Source: Phytohabitans maris (GTDB lineage: Bacteria > Actinomycetota > Actinomycetes > Mycobacteriales > Micromonosporaceae). Taken from it: a stretch of DNA of 64,000 nucleotides. The stretch spans positions 112,815 through 176,814 of the forward strand of contig NZ_JAVHUY010000018.1 of NCBI RefSeq assembly GCF_031085175.1, written 5' to 3'. The notes under the pieces were generated by a model. The model did not search any database, was not told the origin of the DNA, and saw nothing but the letters and a program-made list of their open reading frames with translations. Positions 1-8,915 of this stretch are shown here, piece by piece. A program made the position numbers and the translations under genes. Every line of letters begins with the position of its first letter. Position 1 is the first letter of the stretch.

Positions 1-1184
1 GGGAGCTGGGGGATCTCGGCGGTTTTGAAGGTTGTGTTTGGGGTCGGGTCGGTGGGTGGGGTGGTGAGCGTGCAGCCGGGGTAGCTGGCCAGCGCGAGCT
101 CGACGGCGGCGCTGGAGAAGGCGCGGCCGGCCCGCTTCGGGTCCGGGTCGTGGATCGCCGCGTGCAGGAGGGCGCCGTCCGCCGTCTTCGTCAGCGTGAA
201 CGCCAGACCTTCCTTGCCGACCGCGTCCTCCATCTGGGCGCGGACCAGGGCAGCCTTGGCGTCGAGGTCCAGGCCGGTGAGCACGAACGTCATGGCGTTG
301 CGGTAGCCGTCGAGCCCGGCGACACCGACCTTGAGCGTCGGCGGCGGGGGCGTGCCCCGGGTCCCGGTGATCCGCACGCGGTCCGCCCCCTCCTGGGCCA
401 GCCGGACGGTGTCGAGGTGCGTCACCACGTCCGGGCCGGGGTAGGCGGGCCCGGCTATCTCGTACACGAGCTGGGCGGTCACCGTCTCCACGGTCACCGC
501 ACCGCCGGTGCCGGGGTGCTTGGTGATCACTGCGGAACCGTCGGCGTGCACCTCGGCGATCGGAAAGCCGGGCCGCCGCCCGCCGTCCGGCAGCTCGGTG
601 AAGAAGCTGAAATTGCCGCCGGTCGCCTGCGCGCCACACTCCAGTACGTGACCGGCGACCGTCGCACCGGCGAGCGCGTCGAGGTCGTCGCGGGTCCAGC
701 CGAAGTGGGCGATCGCCGGCCCCACCACCAGCGACGCGTCGGTGACCCGGCCGGTGACCACGACGTCGGCACCCGCGTCGAGGCAGGAAGCGATGCCGAA
801 CGCCCCGAGGTACGCGTTCGCGGCGAGCGCGTCCGGCTGGTCGAGCGCGTCGCCTTCGACGTACCCGATGGTGGTGGAAAGGCCGAGCCGGGCGGCGAGG
901 GAGCGGAGGGCGGCGGCCAGGCCGGCGGGGTTGAGGCCACCGGCGTTGGTCACGATGCGGACCCCGCGATCGGCGGCCAGGCCGAGGCACTGCTCCATCT
1001 GCCGCAGGAACGTGCGGGCGTAGCCAAGCGACGGGTCCTTGAGGCGGTCGCGGGCGAGGATCAGCATGGTCAGCTCGGCCAGGTAGTCGCCGGTGAGCAC
1101 GTCGAGCGGGCCGCCCTCGAGCATCTCCCGCCACGCGGACGCCCGGTCGCCGTAGAAGCCGGAGGCGTTGCCGATGCGGATCAT
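1..1184 (-). CDS. AtuA-like protein (DUF1446), 3' end outside window
   Basis: The frame opens with ATG at 1184 and stays open to the window edge, giving 394 codons. The N-terminus reads MIRIGNASGFYGDRASAW, followed by a Gly-Asp-Tyr-Leu-Ala-Glu-Leu-Thr stretch and RIVTNAGGLNP near residue 80, all typical of the DUF1446 family named after AtuA of acyclic terpene utilisation. The family's exact reaction is poorly defined. Related genes sit beside acyl-CoA carboxylases and dehydrogenases in branched-chain or terpenoid acyl-CoA catabolism. Full members run about 450 residues or more, so the C-terminus is missing here only because the window ends. Its ATG overlaps the TGA of the TIGR03084 gene (ATGA), so it is the third gene of a coupled operon under the TetR-type regulator. 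Confidence 0.8.
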   Translation of the reverse strand, partial: MIRIGNASGFYGDRASAWREMLEGGPLDVLTGDYLAELTMLILARDRLKDPSLGYARTFLRQMEQCLGLAADRGVRIVTNAGGLNPAGLAAALRSLAARLGLSTTIGYVEGDALDQPDALAANAYLGAFGIASCLDAGADVVVTGRVTDASLVVGPAIAHFGWTRDDLDALAGATVAGHVLECGAQATGGNFSFFTELPDGGRRPGFPIAEVHADGSAVITKHPGTGGAVTVETVTAQLVYEIAGPAYPGPDVVTHLDTVRLAQEGADRVRITGTRGTPPPPTLKVGVAGLDGYRNAMTFVLTGLDLDAKAALVRAQMEDAVGKEGLAFTLTKTADGALLHAAIHDPDPKRAGRAFSSAAVELALASYPGCTLTTPPTDPTPNTTFKTAEIPQL

Positions 1185-2032
1185 GACCGGGCGCCGGAGG
1201 GCTCGCGGCCGGCGCCGGGCGGCCCGGCGAAGGCCTGCGCGATGTCGAGCCACTCGTCGGCCACCGGCCCGGTCGCGACCAGCGCCAGGTCGGCCCGGTG
1301 CCGCCGCTGCGTGACCAGCAGGCAGAAGTCGAGCGCCGGGCCGACGACCCGATCCGTGGCGTCGCTCGGCCCGAACTCCCAGATGCTTTGCCGGCTGGTG
1401 CCCGGCTCGCCGCCGCGCTCCTCGCTCCGGACCGCGCCGGCCCCGGGGCCGGACGGGCCGATCAGTTCGACCCGGACCGGCGCCGCCGGGATGTCGCGGC
1501 CGTGGGTCATGAAGCTGTGGCCGAGGGTACGGACGCCGAGGTAGGCGATGTGCCGCAGCCGATCGGTCGGTGTACGGCGGTGGCCGAGCGTGTCCGCGAT
1601 GTCCTGTCCGTGCGCCCAGGTCTCCATGATCCGCGCGGTCGCCATCGAGGCGGGTGACATCGCCGTGCCGTACCAGGGCAGCTTGACCCCGGGCGGCGTG
1701 GCGGCCAGCGCCTCGGCGAGGGCCGCACGCCCGGCCCGCCACCGCTGGAGCAGCTCGGCCGGCGGGCAGAGGAAGCTCTCCGTGCCCCGGTCGACGAAGC
1801 GGAACGGATCGCCGGCCGCGCTGGCCACCGAGGCGTGGAAGGCCGCCGGGTCGGTGGCGGCCAGCAGCGCCACGTGGTCGGTCCAGGCCAGGTGGGCGAC
1901 CTGGTGGGCGATCGTCCAGCCGTCCGCCGGGGTCAGCCGGGTCCAGTGCGCGTCCGGCAGCGGCCCGACCCGGGCGTCCAGGTCGCCCGACTCGGCGTCC
2001 AGGTCGGCGAGGAGTGCGGCGAGGTCGGGCAT
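1181..2032 (-). CDS. TIGR03084 family (DinB/maleylpyruvate isomerase-like) protein
   Basis: This 283-residue protein begins MPDLAALLADLDAESGDLDA. Its N-terminal half is a DinB/MDMPI-like four-helix bundle. The histidines in the WTIAHQVAHLAWTDH segment (about residues 39-53) and in METWAHGQDI (about 136-145) are where this superfamily usually binds a metal. Mycothiol-dependent enzymes belong to the same superfamily, but the reaction of the TIGR03084 branch is unknown to me. The gene follows tetR by 13 nt and overlaps atuA by 4 nt. That places it in an acyl-CoA catabolic operon, perhaps with a mycothiol-linked or isomerase role (inference). Confidence 0.75.
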   Translation of the reverse strand: MPDLAALLADLDAESGDLDARVGPLPDAHWTRLTPADGWTIAHQVAHLAWTDHVALLAATDPAAFHASVASAAGDPFRFVDRGTESFLCPPAELLQRWRAGRAALAEALAATPPGVKLPWYGTAMSPASMATARIMETWAHGQDIADTLGHRRTPTDRLRHIAYLGVRTLGHSFMTHGRDIPAAPVRVELIGPSGPGAGAVRSEERGGEPGTSRQSIWEFGPSDATDRVVGPALDFCLLVTQRRHRADLALVATGPVADEWLDIAQAFAGPPGAGREPSGARS

Positions 2033-2045
2033 GAGTGCCTCCGCG

Positions 2046-2624
2046 TCACAGAAGGGTGGCCAGCTGCCGCTTCCACGCGGCGAGCAGTGCCGTGCGCCGC
2101 GTGGTGTCGTCGGAGAGCAGGTTGGCCACGCCGAGGCCGCGGAGCAGGTCGAGCGTGGCCTGCACCGCCTCGCGCACGCCCGGGGTGCGCTCGTCGGCGC
2201 CGAGCAGCTCGACGGTCAGCCGGTGCATCTCCCGGCCGACCCGCGCCTCCAGCGGGACCAGCGCCGCGCGCAGCTCGGCGTCGGTGCGGGCGGCGACCCA
2301 CACCTCCAGCGCGGCCACGTAGAGCGGCCCGGTGAACGCCGACGCCAGCATGTCGACCACCCCGTCGAGCCGCCGCGGCCCCGGCGGGAGGGCGGCCGCC
2401 TCCTTGCGGATCTCCTCGGCACGGCGCTCGGCCAGGTGCTCGACGGCGGCCATGACCAGCGACGCCTTGGTCGGGTAGTGATGCAGCTGTGCGCCCCGCG
2501 AGACACCCGCCATCGAGGCGACGACCGTGGTGGTCGTGCCGGACCAGCCCCGCTCGACGAGACACTCCACAGTGGCTTCGAGAAGGCGGGCCTGGGTGGC
2601 GCGACTGCGCTCCTGCTGCGGCAT
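2046..2624 (-). CDS. TetR/AcrR family regulator
   Basis: A 192-residue regulator starting MPQQERSRATQARLLEATVE. The N-terminal 60 residues form the TetR DNA-binding domain, with the helix-turn-helix around GVSRGAQLHHYPTKASL, and the C-terminal helices form the ligand and dimer domain. ATG at 2624 is the preferred start. A GTG four codons upstream (2636) is possible because a G-rich tract precedes it. An inverted repeat 35 nt upstream is the probable autoregulatory operator. It is the first gene of the tetR, TIGR03084, atuA operon, so it most likely represses that catabolic operon until an acyl-CoA or related ligand appears (inference). Confidence 0.85.
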   Translation of the reverse strand: MPQQERSRATQARLLEATVECLVERGWSGTTTTVVASMAGVSRGAQLHHYPTKASLVMAAVEHLAERRAEEIRKEAAALPPGPRRLDGVVDMLASAFTGPLYVAALEVWVAARTDAELRAALVPLEARVGREMHRLTVELLGADERTPGVREAVQATLDLLRGLGVANLLSDDTTRRTALLAAWKRQLATLL

Positions 2625-2658
2625 GCGTACCGGCACACCCCCAGCCTGCCCGCTCCCA

Positions 2659-2682
2659 AACAAACAGTCAAGACTGCTTGTT
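2659..2682. promoter_or_regulatory. TetR-type operator (inverted repeat)
   Basis: Two 11-bp arms, AACAAACAGTC and GACTGCTTGTT, are separated by AA and match at 10 of 11 positions as an inverted repeat. The site lies 35-58 nt upstream of the tetR ATG in an AT-rich patch, where the promoter of the minus-strand operon should be. Size and symmetry fit a TetR dimer site. That this particular regulator binds it is inferred from position. Confidence 0.75.
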
Positions 2683-2738
2683 TTGCAACCCGAGGTTCGT
2701 CATGAGAGCGCGCTCGGCCTGTCGAGCATTCAGCCGGT

Positions 2739-2763
2739 GAGGCTTACGGCGCCAATAAGCCTC
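2739..2763 (-). terminator. hairpin terminator after crp
   Basis: A perfect 8-bp stem, GAGGCTTA and TAAGCCTC, encloses a 9-nt loop. It lies 27 nt downstream of the crp stop on the minus strand and before the tetR operator. There is no long U-tract, as is common for actinobacterial terminators. Confidence 0.55.
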
Positions 2764-2789
2764 TTTGGGGCCCTCGCGTGTGGGTAATT

Positions 2790-3467
2790 TCAGACGCGGG
2801 CGCGGCGGGCCAGGCGCTCCGGGTCGAGGATGATCACGCTCTTGCCGTCGAGGCGCAGCCAGCCGCGGGAGGCGAAGTCGGCGAGGGCCTTGTTGACCGT
2901 CTCGCGGGAGGCGCCGACGAGCTGGGCCAGCTCCTCCTGGGTCAGGTCGTGCGTCACCCGCAGCACGCCGCCGTCGCGGGTGCCGAAGCGGCCGGCCATC
3001 TGGAGCAGGTTTTTGGCCACGCGGCCCGGGACGTCGGTGAAGATCAGGTCGGCCAGCGCGTCGTTGGTCCGGCGCAGCCTCCGGGCCAGCACCCGCAGCA
3101 GCTGCTCGGCGATCTCGGGCCGGTTGTTGAGCCAGGGGCGCAGGGCCTGCTTGCGCAGCCGGGCCAGGCGGGTGTCGGTGACCGCGGTCGCGGTGGCGGT
3201 GCGCGGGCCGGGGTCGAAGAGGGAGAGCTCGCCGAGCATGTCGGAGGGGCCCATCACCGAGATGAGGTTTTGCCGGCCGTCGGCGGCGCGGCGACCCAGC
3301 TTGATCTTGCCGGACAGCACGATGTAGAGACTGTCGCCGGGCTCGCCCTCGTTGAACACGACCTCGCCCTTGCGGGTCTCGATCGTCTCCATCTCCTTGG
3401 CGAGCGCCTCCGCCGCCTCGGGGTCGACACCCTGGAAGATCCCGCTACGGGCCAACACCTCATCCAT
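2790..3467 (-). CDS. crp: Crp/Fnr family global regulator (Crp/GlxR type)
   Basis: A 225-residue protein starting [20 protein letters not shown]. Residues about 20-120 form the cyclic-nucleotide-binding jelly roll, with the phosphate-binding cassette near [18 protein letters not shown]. Residues about 150-220 form the winged helix, with the recognition helix in [17 protein letters not shown]. Length and sequence fit mycobacterial Crp (Rv3676) and corynebacterial GlxR, cAMP-responsive global regulators. ATG at 3467 is chosen because GGAGG lies 8 nt upstream; an earlier in-frame start lacks support. In mycobacteria crp also neighbours nth, tlpA, a NUDIX gene and marP, as it does here. Confidence 0.92.
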   Translation of the reverse strand: MDEVLARSGIFQGVDPEAAEALAKEMETIETRKGEVVFNEGEPGDSLYIVLSGKIKLGRRAADGRQNLISVMGPSDMLGELSLFDPGPRTATATAVTDTRLARLRKQALRPWLNNRPEIAEQLLRVLARRLRRTNDALADLIFTDVPGRVAKNLLQMAGRFGTRDGGVLRVTHDLTQEELAQLVGASRETVNKALADFASRGWLRLDGKSVIILDPERLARRARV

Positions 3468-3598
3468 CGCCGCACCTCCACCTGCGCATATCCCCACTGC
3501 GACGCACTCGCCCGCGTGTCGACGCGCGCAGTAAGTCTAGGCCCACCTGGGCGGCGACCGGGCGTCCACCCCCGGAAACTTGATCGGCGAGCCGTAGA

Positions 3599-4273
3599 GT
3601 GCGATGGATGTCCGCAGAGCCTGTGCTGACCGCCCGCCACGAGGACGGGCTGGACGTTCCCCTGCTTGTGTGGCGGCTCGCGGAGCCGCTGCTCGCGATC
3701 TCATCCGCTCCGCTGGGCGGCGGGATCGGCCTGCGTCACTGGGTGGTCAACGCGACGGTGCCGATGTCGTACCGCCGGGACGACCCGGACGCCCACCTCG
3801 CCGAGATGGCCGCGCGGGCCGGGCTCACCGGCCCCGGCGTCGGGCTGCTCACCGGCGTAGACGTCGCCGAGGTCGTCACCGCGGAGGACGGCGGCGTACA
3901 GGCGTGGGCCACCGTCGGGCTCGGCGAACCGATCTGGGCGGCCGCCCCGCCCGCCGCGGCCGTGTCCGGCCCGGGCACGGTCAACATCGTCGTGCGCCTG
4001 CCGGTCCGCCTCTCGCCTGCGGCACTGGTCAACGCCGTCGCCACGGCCACCGAGGCGAAGGCGCAGGCGCTGTGGGAGCTCGGCCTCCCGGCCACCGGTA
4101 CCTCCACCGATGCGGTCTCGGTCCTCTGCCCGGCGGGCGGGCCCGAGGCGTCGTACGGCGGCCCGCGCTCGGCCTGGGGCGCACCGCTCGCCCGAGCGGT
4201 CCACGCGGCCGTCCGAACGGGTGGCGGCACCGGCCAAGGGTCCGGAATGCCCTGGTCAGAACGGCCTCGGTAG
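3599..4273 (+). CDS. cbiZ: adenosylcobinamide amidohydrolase
   Basis: A 224-residue protein (221 if ATG at 3608 is used instead of GTG at 3599). The central region from about residue 35 carries SAPLGGGIGLRHWVVNATV and MSYRRDDPDAHL, typical of CbiZ. CbiZ hydrolyses the amide bond of adenosylcobinamide so that salvaged cobinamide can re-enter cobalamin synthesis as cobyric acid. TGTSTDAVSVLCPAG near the C-terminus is another family block. No cobalamin riboswitch was recognised in the 130 bp separating it from divergent crp. No other cobalamin gene is in the window. Confidence 0.85.
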   Translation: MRWMSAEPVLTARHEDGLDVPLLVWRLAEPLLAISSAPLGGGIGLRHWVVNATVPMSYRRDDPDAHLAEMAARAGLTGPGVGLLTGVDVAEVVTAEDGGVQAWATVGLGEPIWAAAPPAAAVSGPGTVNIVVRLPVRLSPAALVNAVATATEAKAQALWELGLPATGTSTDAVSVLCPAGGPEASYGGPRSAWGAPLARAVHAAVRTGGGTGQGSGMPWSERPR

Positions 4274-4312
4274 CTCGTTCCGGCTGGCCCGGGGAAGGTA
4301 TGGTCCGGGGCG

Positions 4313-5500
4313 ATGCCCCCACGACAGCAGTCCTCCGGTGCCCGCCAGCGGCGGCGAAGCGGCCTCGCGCGGCCGGCCGCCGTCGTGCTCGCGGTCGGGG
4401 CCATGCTGCTCGGCGGCGGCGTGGTCGTCCTCGCGGTCACCGACGATCCGCCGGTACTGGCGCGGTGGCGCGACAGCGCGCTCTCCGAGCCCTCCGGCCG
4501 GGCGGCCGCACCCCCCACCGGCGTGCCCGGCCGCACCATCTCGCTCTCCGCGACCGGCGACATCATCATGGGCAACGCGCCCGGCAAGCTCCCGCCCGAC
4601 GGGGGCGATGGCTTCTTCGCCGCGGTGCGCGAGGCGCTCAGGGCCGACCTCGTGATGGGCAACCTCGAAGAGCCGATCACCGACGACACCGGTACCGGCA
4701 AGTGCGGCCCCACGTCCAAGAACTGCTTCCAGTACCGGGTGCCGCCGTCGTACGCGGGGCACCTGCGGGACGCCGGGTTCGAGCTGCTCAACCAGGCCAA
4801 CAACCACGGGCACGACTACGGGCCGGCCGGCTTCCGCAACACCCAGCAGGCGCTGGAGGAGTACGGGCTGAAGCACACCGGCGCGCCCGACGAGATCACC
4901 GTGATCGACGTCGAGGGCGTACGGGTGGCGGTCGCCGGCTTCTCCTCGTACCCGTGGTCCAACCCGCTTGTGGACGTGGATGCCGCGGCCGCGGTGGTGG
5001 AGGAGGCGGCCGGCCTGGCCGACATCGTGGTCGTCCAAGTGCACATGGGCGCCGAGGGCGCGGCCATGACCCACGTGAAGCCCGGGACCGAGATGTACCT
5101 CGGGGAGAACCGGGGCGACCCGATCAAGTTCAGCCACGCCATGGTCGACGCGGGCGCCGACCTGATCGTGGGGCACGGACCGCACGTGCTGCGGGCGATG
5201 GAGTTCTACAAGGGGCGGCTGGTGGCGTACAGCCTCGGCAACTTCGCCGGCGGCGCCGGGACGCTCAACAAGGCCGGCGTGCTGGGGCTGGGCGGGGTCC
5301 TCAAGGTCTCGCTCGCGGCCGACGGCAGCTGGGGCGGCGGGCAGCTCGTCTCGACGTACCTGGACGCTGGTGGCAAACCCGCCATCGACGGCGACCACCG
5401 GGGCGCGGCGGCCGTGCGGCGGCTCAGCAGATCCGACTTCCCGTCGTCCGGGGCGGTCCTCGACGTCACCGGTAAGATCACCGCGCCGGCGACGGCCTGA
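4313..5500 (+). CDS. CapA-family (PGA_cap) metallophosphatase-like protein
   Basis: A 395-residue protein with a short basic cytoplasmic start, one membrane segment at about residues 20-43 and an extracytoplasmic CapA domain from about residue 75. Visible blocks are SATGDIIMGN (the Asp-containing metal site), VMGNLEEPIT, NQANNHGHDYGPAG, VQVHMGAE and IVGHGPHVLRAMEFYKGRL. These are the metal-binding loops of the calcineurin-like CapA/YwtB fold, first described in poly-gamma-glutamate capsule synthesis. No capsule synthase genes accompany it, so the substrate here is unknown. ATG at 4313 follows a purine-rich tract. It probably acts on the outer face of the membrane. Confidence 0.82.
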   Translation: MPPRQQSSGARQRRRSGLARPAAVVLAVGAMLLGGGVVVLAVTDDPPVLARWRDSALSEPSGRAAAPPTGVPGRTISLSATGDIIMGNAPGKLPPDGGDGFFAAVREALRADLVMGNLEEPITDDTGTGKCGPTSKNCFQYRVPPSYAGHLRDAGFELLNQANNHGHDYGPAGFRNTQQALEEYGLKHTGAPDEITVIDVEGVRVAVAGFSSYPWSNPLVDVDAAAAVVEEAAGLADIVVVQVHMGAEGAAMTHVKPGTEMYLGENRGDPIKFSHAMVDAGADLIVGHGPHVLRAMEFYKGRLVAYSLGNFAGGAGTLNKAGVLGLGGVLKVSLAADGSWGGGQLVSTYLDAGGKPAIDGDHRGAAAVRRLSRSDFPSSGAVLDVTGKITAPATA

Positions 5501-5530
5501 GCTGTCGGTGGTCCGGCGTAGGCTTCGCGC

Positions 5531-6307
5531 GTGGCCCGTGTAGAGAGTGACCTTTCGCGCAAGCGTCGTGCGCGCAAGATGGGACGGATCCTGGAGGAGA
5601 CCCACCCCGACGCGCACTGCGAGCTCGACCACGAGACCCCGCTCCAGCTGGCCGTGGCGACGATCCTCTCCGCCCAGACCACCGACGTCCGGGTCAACGA
5701 GGTCACGCCCAAGCTCTTCGCTCGATACAAGACCGCCGCCGACTACGCTGCGGCCGACCGGGCGGAGCTGGAGGATCTGCTCAAGCCGACCGGCTTCTTC
5801 CGCAACAAGACCGACTCGGTGATGAAGCTGGGGCAGGCGCTGGTCGAGCGGCACGGCGGCGAGGTGCCCGGCACCCTCGACGAGCTGGTCAAGCTCCCCG
5901 GCATCGGGCGCAAGACGGCCAACGTCATCCTTGGCAACGCGTTCGACGTGCCGGGCATCACGGTCGACACGCATTTCCAGCGGCTCGTGCGGCGTTGGGA
6001 GTGGACCGCGGAGAGCGACCCGGTCAAGATCGAGCACGCGATCGGCGCGCTCTTCGACAAGCGCGACTGGACGATGCTCTCCCACCGCGTGATCTTTCAC
6101 GGCCGGCGGGTCTGCCACGCGCGCAAGCCGGCCTGTGGCGCCTGCACGCTGGCCAAGCTCTGCCCGTCGTATGGGACCGGCCCCACCGAGACGGCCGCCG
6201 CGGCCAAGCTGCTCAAGGGCCCCCGCGCCCGCGAGCTGGCCGTCGCCGCGGGCGTCGACCCGGATCTCGTGCCGGCCAAGGCGATGGTGGCTCCGGACGC
6301 ACCGTGA
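5531..6307 (+). CDS. nth: endonuclease III
   Basis: A 258-residue DNA glycosylase/AP lyase for oxidised pyrimidines in base excision repair. [17 protein letters not shown] (about residues 122-138) is the helix-hairpin-helix with the catalytic lysine, and ITVDTHFQR holds the catalytic aspartate. The [17 protein letters not shown] block near residue 197 supplies the four cysteines (C-x6-C-x2-C-x5-C spacing) of the 4Fe-4S cluster. The start is GTG at 5531. The gene overlaps tlpA by 3 nt and opens the coupled run nth-tlpA-nudix-marP, a conserved actinobacterial order. Confidence 0.95.
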   Translation: MARVESDLSRKRRARKMGRILEETHPDAHCELDHETPLQLAVATILSAQTTDVRVNEVTPKLFARYKTAADYAAADRAELEDLLKPTGFFRNKTDSVMKLGQALVERHGGEVPGTLDELVKLPGIGRKTANVILGNAFDVPGITVDTHFQRLVRRWEWTAESDPVKIEHAIGALFDKRDWTMLSHRVIFHGRRVCHARKPACGACTLAKLCPSYGTGPTETAAAAKLLKGPRARELAVAAGVDPDLVPAKAMVAPDAP

Positions 6308-6897
6308 TTCGTTCTCTGCGGGCGGTGGCCGTGGTGCTCGTGCTGGCCGCCGCCGGATGTGGTGGGTCGGACGGCGGGCCGTCGCCGAGTCCTGAGCCGC
6401 CCGCGCCCTTCACCGACTGCGCCGCGCTCACCGCACCCCCGCCCGCCGCCGAGCCGGTCGCGCTGAGCGGCGAGGGCAAGCCGCTGCCCGAGGTGGCGCT
6501 CCCCTGCTTCACCGGCGACCAGGAGGTGACCGTGAGCGCGATCCGCGGCCCGGCGGTCGTCAACCTCTGGGGCTCCTGGTGCCCGCCCTGCCGGGAGGAG
6601 CTGCCGGCGTTCCAGCGCTTCGCCGACCGGGCCGCCGGCAAGGTCACGGTCATCGGCGTGGACACCCGCGACAGCCGCTCGGCGGCGGGCAGCCTCGCCG
6701 CGGATCTCGGGCTGACGTACCCCAACCTCTTCGACCCCGACGAGCGGCTCCGGGTCAAGGTCGGGGTGAGCGCCCTGCCGGCCACCCTCTTCGTCGACCG
6801 CGACGGGCGGGTCCGCCACCTCTACAACTCGACCGCGCTCGACGACGCCACCCTCGCGACGCTGGTCGCCCGCCACCTCGGGGTGACGCTGCCGTGA
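6304..6897 (+). CDS. TlpA-like thioredoxin lipoprotein
   Basis: A 197-residue protein with a lipoprotein signal (hydrophobic core then LAAAGC, lipid-anchored Cys near residue 19), a proline-rich linker and a thioredoxin fold from about residue 70. [17 protein letters not shown] carries the CPPC redox motif and [13 protein letters not shown] the cis-proline. It should be an extracytoplasmic thiol-disulfide oxidoreductase. GTG at 6304 overlaps the nth stop (GTGA), and its own stop overlaps the NUDIX start, so the three genes are translationally coupled. Confidence 0.9.
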   Translation: MIRSLRAVAVVLVLAAAGCGGSDGGPSPSPEPPAPFTDCAALTAPPPAAEPVALSGEGKPLPEVALPCFTGDQEVTVSAIRGPAVVNLWGSWCPPCREELPAFQRFADRAAGKVTVIGVDTRDSRSAAGSLAADLGLTYPNLFDPDERLRVKVGVSALPATLFVDRDGRVRHLYNSTALDDATLATLVARHLGVTLP

Positions 6898-7559
6898 GTG
6901 CGCCTTCCTGGCTGAGACAGCTGCTCGACCGGCTCGGCACCGCCCGGGCCGAAGACTTCACCCGGGTGCCGACGCCGGAGGAGGGGGGCCGGGCCAGCGC
7001 GGTGCTCGTGCTCCTCGGCGAGCAGGACGGCGAGCCCGACGTGCTCATGCTGCAGCGCGCCGAGACCCTGCGTAACCACGCCGGCCAGCCGGCGTTCCCG
7101 GGCGGGGCGAGCGACCCCGAAGACGTCGACGCCGCCGCGACCGCGCTGCGCGAGGCGGACGAGGAGGTGGGGCTCCAGCCGGAGAGCGTCACGGTGCTCG
7201 CCCAGCTTCCGCCGCTGTGGATCCCGGTCAGCGACTTCGTGGTGACGCCGGTGCTCGCCTGGTGGCACGAGCCGCACGAGGTGCACCCCCGCGAGCCGGC
7301 CGAGGTGGCCCGGGTGGCCCGCCTGCCGGTGGCCGAGCTTGTCGACCCGGACAACCGGCTCATGGTCCGGCACCCGAGCGGCTGGGTCGGGCCGGCGTTC
7401 GAGGTGCGGGGGATGTTCGTCTGGGGCTTCACGGCGGGTGTGCTCTCGGCGTTGCTGGAGATGGGTGGCTGGTCCCGGCCCTGGCCGCGCGATCGGATCG
7501 CCGAGCTGCCCAGGCCCGCGCCGCAGCCCACGCCATCGGCGGGTGACGACGTCGGCTGA
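6894..7559 (+). CDS. NUDIX hydrolase, CoA pyrophosphatase type
   Basis: A 221-residue protein. MLQRAETLRNHAGQPAFPGG is the UPF0035 extension seen in CoA pyrophosphatases, and the following NUDIX box ends in READEEVGL with the metal-binding glutamates (about residues 67-92). It probably hydrolyses CoA or acyl-CoA to phosphopantetheine and 3',5'-ADP. The start is GTG at 6894, overlapping the tlpA stop. It corresponds in position to Rv3672c of M. tuberculosis, between tlpA and marP. Confidence 0.87.
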   Translation: MSAPSWLRQLLDRLGTARAEDFTRVPTPEEGGRASAVLVLLGEQDGEPDVLMLQRAETLRNHAGQPAFPGGASDPEDVDAAATALREADEEVGLQPESVTVLAQLPPLWIPVSDFVVTPVLAWWHEPHEVHPREPAEVARVARLPVAELVDPDNRLMVRHPSGWVGPAFEVRGMFVWGFTAGVLSALLEMGGWSRPWPRDRIAELPRPAPQPTPSAGDDVG

Positions 7560-7613
7560 GCCCCGAGCCGCGAGTCGCACTCGGCGGTGGCCGGGTCCCC
7601 GTACCCTTGACGG

Positions 7614-8792
7614 GTGTCCGCCATCGATGTCGCTCTTGTCCTACTTATGGTGTTGTTCGCGATCAGCGGATACCGACAGGGATTCGTGATTGGCGCACTC
7701 TCCTTCGCCGGCTTCTTTGGCGGCGCACTGGTCGGTCTGCAGCTTGGTCCACTGGTGGCCCGGCAGTTCGCCGACGACGCCGTGCGCGTCGTCGTGTCCC
7801 TGATCGCCATCTTCGGGCTCGCGGTGCTGGGGCAGGCGCTGGCCGGCTGGCTGGGCACGCACCTGCGGCACGCCATCACCAGCCCGACCGGCCGCAAGCT
7901 CGACGACGCGGGCGGTGCCCTCGTCTCGGTGTTCGCGGTGCTGGTCGTCGCCTGGCTCGTGGCGGTGCCGCTCGGTTCGTCGTCGCTGCCGTGGCTGGCC
8001 AGCTCGGTGCGTAACAGCGCACTCCTCGACGGCGTCAACCGGGTCATGCCCCAGCAGGCCCAGGCCCTCTCCGACGCGCTGCGTAACACGGTGGACACCC
8101 GTGGCTTCCCCGAGGTCTTCGGCAACCTGGCGCCCACCCGCGCCCGCGAGGTCGCCGCGCCCGACCCCCGCCTCGCCAACTCACGCGTCGTGGTCAACTC
8201 GCGCCAGTCGGTGGTCAAGGTGCTCGGCTCCGCGCCGAGCTGCTCGCGGCGCATCGAGGGCTCCGGTTTCGTGTACTCACCCGAGCGCGTCATGACCAAC
8301 GCCCACGTGGTCGCCGGCACCAGGTCGGTGACGGTGGAGCTCGGCGACGAGCGGCTGGACGGCCGGGTCACCGTCTACGACCCGGACCGCGACCTCGCCG
8401 TCATCTACGTGCCCGGCCTGGAGGCGCCGGTCATGCCGTTCGCGCCGCGCAAGGCACCGACCAACGCGGACGCCATCGTGCTGGGCTTCCCGCTCGACGG
8501 CCCGTACAACGCCCAGTCCGCCCGGGTGCGCGACGTCGGCGACATCACCGGCCCGGACATCTACAACGCCGGCGACGTGACCCGCGAGATCTACACGATC
8601 CGGGCACTGGTGCGCAGCGGCAACTCCGGCGGGCCGCTGGTCTCGACCAACGGCCAGGTGCTCGGCGTCATCTTCGCGGCGGCGGCCGACGACCGAAACA
8701 CCGGCTTCGCGGTGACGGCCCAGGAAGCGGCCCCGGTCGCCACCGCCGGCCAGAGCCGCACCCGCGCCACCACGACCGGCGACTGCACCTGA
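7614..8792 (+). CDS. marP: MarP-type membrane serine protease
   Basis: A 392-residue protein with an N-terminal CvpA/colicin V-production membrane domain (about residues 1-125, four membrane segments) and a periplasmic chymotrypsin-like protease. The triad is visible as H231 in MTNAHVVAG, D260 in DPDRDLAVI and S338 in RSGNSGGPL. C210 and C391 flank the protease domain and match the regulatory disulfide known in M. tuberculosis MarP (Rv3671c), a protease needed for acid and oxidative stress resistance. The start is GTG at 7614, 54 nt after the NUDIX gene. It ends the conserved nth-tlpA-nudix-marP run. Confidence 0.92.
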   Translation: MSAIDVALVLLMVLFAISGYRQGFVIGALSFAGFFGGALVGLQLGPLVARQFADDAVRVVVSLIAIFGLAVLGQALAGWLGTHLRHAITSPTGRKLDDAGGALVSVFAVLVVAWLVAVPLGSSSLPWLASSVRNSALLDGVNRVMPQQAQALSDALRNTVDTRGFPEVFGNLAPTRAREVAAPDPRLANSRVVVNSRQSVVKVLGSAPSCSRRIEGSGFVYSPERVMTNAHVVAGTRSVTVELGDERLDGRVTVYDPDRDLAVIYVPGLEAPVMPFAPRKAPTNADAIVLGFPLDGPYNAQSARVRDVGDITGPDIYNAGDVTREIYTIRALVRSGNSGGPLVSTNGQVLGVIFAAAADDRNTGFAVTAQEAAPVATAGQSRTRATTTGDCT

Positions 8793-8807
8793 CAGTTCCT
8801 TTCTTGA

Positions 8808-8870
8808 GCTACCGCGACGTCCGCGGTGGTCCGGACCGTTGCGGCAGCCCAAATCTCATTCCGGGGTTGG
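8808..8870 (+). repeat. palindromic intergenic repeat, copy A
   Basis: This 63-nt element sits between the convergent marP and mycP genes. It has a palindrome-rich head (GCTACCGCGACGTCCGCGGT followed by GGTCCGGACC) bounded by TACCGCGACG and CGTTGCGGCA. A tail then runs AGCCCAAATCTCATTCCGGG and ends GTTGG. A second copy lies at 27298-27353 with the head inverted relative to the tail. Confidence 0.7.
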
Positions 8871-8915
8871 AACCCCTCCCGGTTTGCGGCCTGGCTCGAG
8901 TGGCGGCGGGCGGGG

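Noticed and set aside
150..1544. Long plus-strand open frame rich in Arg, Gly and Val
   Set aside because: It is antisense to the atuA-like and TIGR03084 genes, has low-complexity composition and no family resemblance; a typical GC3 shadow frame.
3468..3598. Cobalamin riboswitch before cbiZ
   Set aside because: The gap is only about 130 bp and no B12-box-like sequence was seen.
3604..5475. 623-codon plus-strand frame over cbiZ and capA
   Set aside because: It crosses two real genes in another frame, is Arg/Gly/Ala low-complexity, and ignores the clear starts at 3599 and 4313.
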